Source of the DNA: CAYXVJ01 sp964558445
GTDB lineage: Bacteria > Bacillota > Clostridia > Saccharofermentanales > Fastidiosipilaceae
Reading direction: 5' to 3'
Length of the DNA: 64,000 nt
Assembly: GCA_964558445.1 (NCBI GenBank)
Contig: CAZLEA010000002.1
Span: forward strand, 1 to 64,000
How positions within the stretch are numbered: position 1 is the first letter of the stretch; each line of letters opens with the position of its first letter. Both the position numbers and the translations under genes were made by a program. Of the stretch, positions 63,070-64,000 are shown piece after piece. Under the pieces are notes generated by a model. That model made no database searches and was not told where the DNA came from. It saw nothing but the letters and a program-made list of their open reading frames with translations.

Positions 63070-64000
63070 TTATGATTCCGCCGATTGATTGATTATTGAT
63101 AAGACTTCACCTGCCAGCTCTATAATTCTCGCCTTCGTCTCCGTGAGCGTACTGCCCTTGACCGTGAATCCGGCCGCTCGGATATGCCCCCCGCCACCGA
63201 ATCGACGGGCGAAGGCCTGTGCATCGAAATTCGCTCCGGATCGTATATTGCCTCGAATATCGCCGTTGCCGAGTTCGCGTAGCAAGATGGCTACCTCGAC
63301 CCCGTCCACGTTACGCATCAGGGACGGCAAGCCCTCCAGATCCGTATCCACCCAGGACATGCGGCCGAGCGTCTCTCTGCTGAGCTCTGCGATCAGCATC
63401 TGCTTCTCGTGGTAGAACTCCGCCTCGTTCGCCGTAATCCCCATCAGGCGAAGCTTCGTCTCGCTGATCGTATCGAACAGGTGCTCGGTCAGTTCCCCCA
63501 TCGGCAGCGGGATCGTCATCAGATAGGATGCAGCCTCGAACGTCTTGGCGGTCGTACTCGAGAAGCTGAAGCGTCCCGTGTCGGTCACCATACCCGTCAT
63601 CAAGGCGAGAGCGATCTGATACGTCAAGAAGCTTCGATCGAAGCGATTCTCGAGATAGATCGCGTAGAACGTGATGATCTCACAGACCGCAGCCGCCTGT
63701 GTGTTTACAAGCATGAGAGGCAGATCATCCAAGTCCGAGATATGGTGGTCGATCACGATATGTGTCGGTGCCTCCAGGTAGATGCGCTCTCGCCAAGCAA
63801 GCCGGTCACCGCCCGAATTGTCGATAGCCAGACCGATCCCCTGCTTCGAGCGAATCGCCTCGAACTGCTCTTGGCTACCGTCGAACACGTCGTAATACCG
63901 CTCATGCGGTAAGAAGGCCAGCTTATCCGATACCGGCTCGCTGCCCAATATTCTTGCTTCTACGCCAATTTGAGTCAAAAGTAGCGCCAAGCCCAGAGAA
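63070..64000 (-). CDS. nrnA: DHH/DHHA1 phosphoesterase, NrnA-like (5' end outside window)
   Basis: Bifunctional nanoRNase/pAp phosphatase family: degrades short oligoribonucleotides and 3'-phosphoadenosine 5'-phosphate. The window contains most of it: SLGLALLLTQIGVEA (end of the first metal motif), AIDNSGGDR, the DHH motif in VIDHHISDL, MTGMVTDTGRFSF, and the C-terminal DHHA1 substrate-binding GGGGHIRAAGF. The frame runs off the right edge, so about 40-50 N-terminal residues are missing; the TTG at 63990 is internal. The order nrnA-truB-ribF is the conserved arrangement downstream of rbfA and infB. Confidence 0.9.
   Translation of the reverse strand, partial: SLGLALLLTQIGVEARILGSEPVSDKLAFLPHERYYDVFDGSQEQFEAIRSKQGIGLAIDNSGGDRLAWRERIYLEAPTHIVIDHHISDLDDLPLMLVNTQAAAVCEIITFYAIYLENRFDRSFLTYQIALALMTGMVTDTGRFSFSSTTAKTFEAASYLMTIPLPMGELTEHLFDTISETKLRLMGITANEAEFYHEKQMLIAELSRETLGRMSWVDTDLEGLPSLMRNVDGVEVAILLRELGNGDIRGNIRSGANFDAQAFARRFGGGGHIRAAGFTVKGSTLTETKARIIELAGEVLSIINQSAES

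Overview
The window looks like part of the chromosome of an anaerobic, low-to-moderate GC Bacillota, most likely a member of Clostridia (Oscillospirales-like). The evidence is a long-form hibernation factor, a Gram-positive style division and cell wall (dcw) cluster with mraZ, a PASTA-containing PBP and sbp, a YceD-rpmF pair, Gram-positive lipoboxes, strong purine-rich Shine-Dalgarno (SD) sites and a secreted protein ending in a dockerin. The genus is not identified. Almost all genes are on the minus strand; only a sugar-phosphate isomerase-like gene and a CPBP membrane protease are on the plus strand. No tRNA, rRNA, CRISPR array, insertion sequence or prophage was seen.

Layout. 1-2121: 5' part of a secreted dockerin-bearing glucosaminidase. 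2361-6400: yfbR and pcrA (with a LexA-like box), then hpf. 6620-12499: a GT2 glycosyltransferase and a dipeptide/oligopeptide ABC importer. 12693-20537: central metabolism (gap, isomerase, aspA, acyl-CoA synthetase, cyclase, zwf). 20688-22459: CPBP protease. 22553-28014: mltG, typA, der, rpmF, yceD. 28108-40761: a long unidirectional run nrdR, response regulator, histidine kinase, nth, recG, rsmD, coaD, coiled-coil protein, ddl, DUF1934, and two envelope proteins of unknown function. 40874-55779: dcw cluster mraZ-rsmH-ftsL-pbp-murE-like-murF-mraY-ftsW-murG-ftsQ-sbp-zinc ribbon-ftsZ. 56035-64000: nrnA-truB-ribF/M16 fusion-M16 peptidase-lgt-rodA.

The dominant theme is envelope growth: the dcw cluster, rodA, lgt, mltG, ddl and the glucosaminidase act in lipid II synthesis, septal and lateral wall synthesis, lipoprotein maturation and wall trimming.

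The most unusual items are: (1) the only MurE homologue in the dcw cluster has lost the ATP-binding lysine and several other catalytic motifs and looks like a pseudoenzyme; (2) riboflavin kinase/FAD synthetase is fused in frame to an inactive M16-type peptidase subunit whose active partner is the next gene; (3) the glucosaminidase has its two half-domains in swapped order; (4) truB retains coding sequence for its normal N-terminus but has no usual start codon for it.

Assembly notes. Three 100-N runs are present. Two of them (21212-21311 and 45433-45532) are flanked by identical 55-bp sequences; removing N plus one copy (155 nt) restores intact CPBP and murG genes, so these are scaffolding artefacts. 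The gap at 1894-1993 has no such overlap and hides sequence of unknown length.
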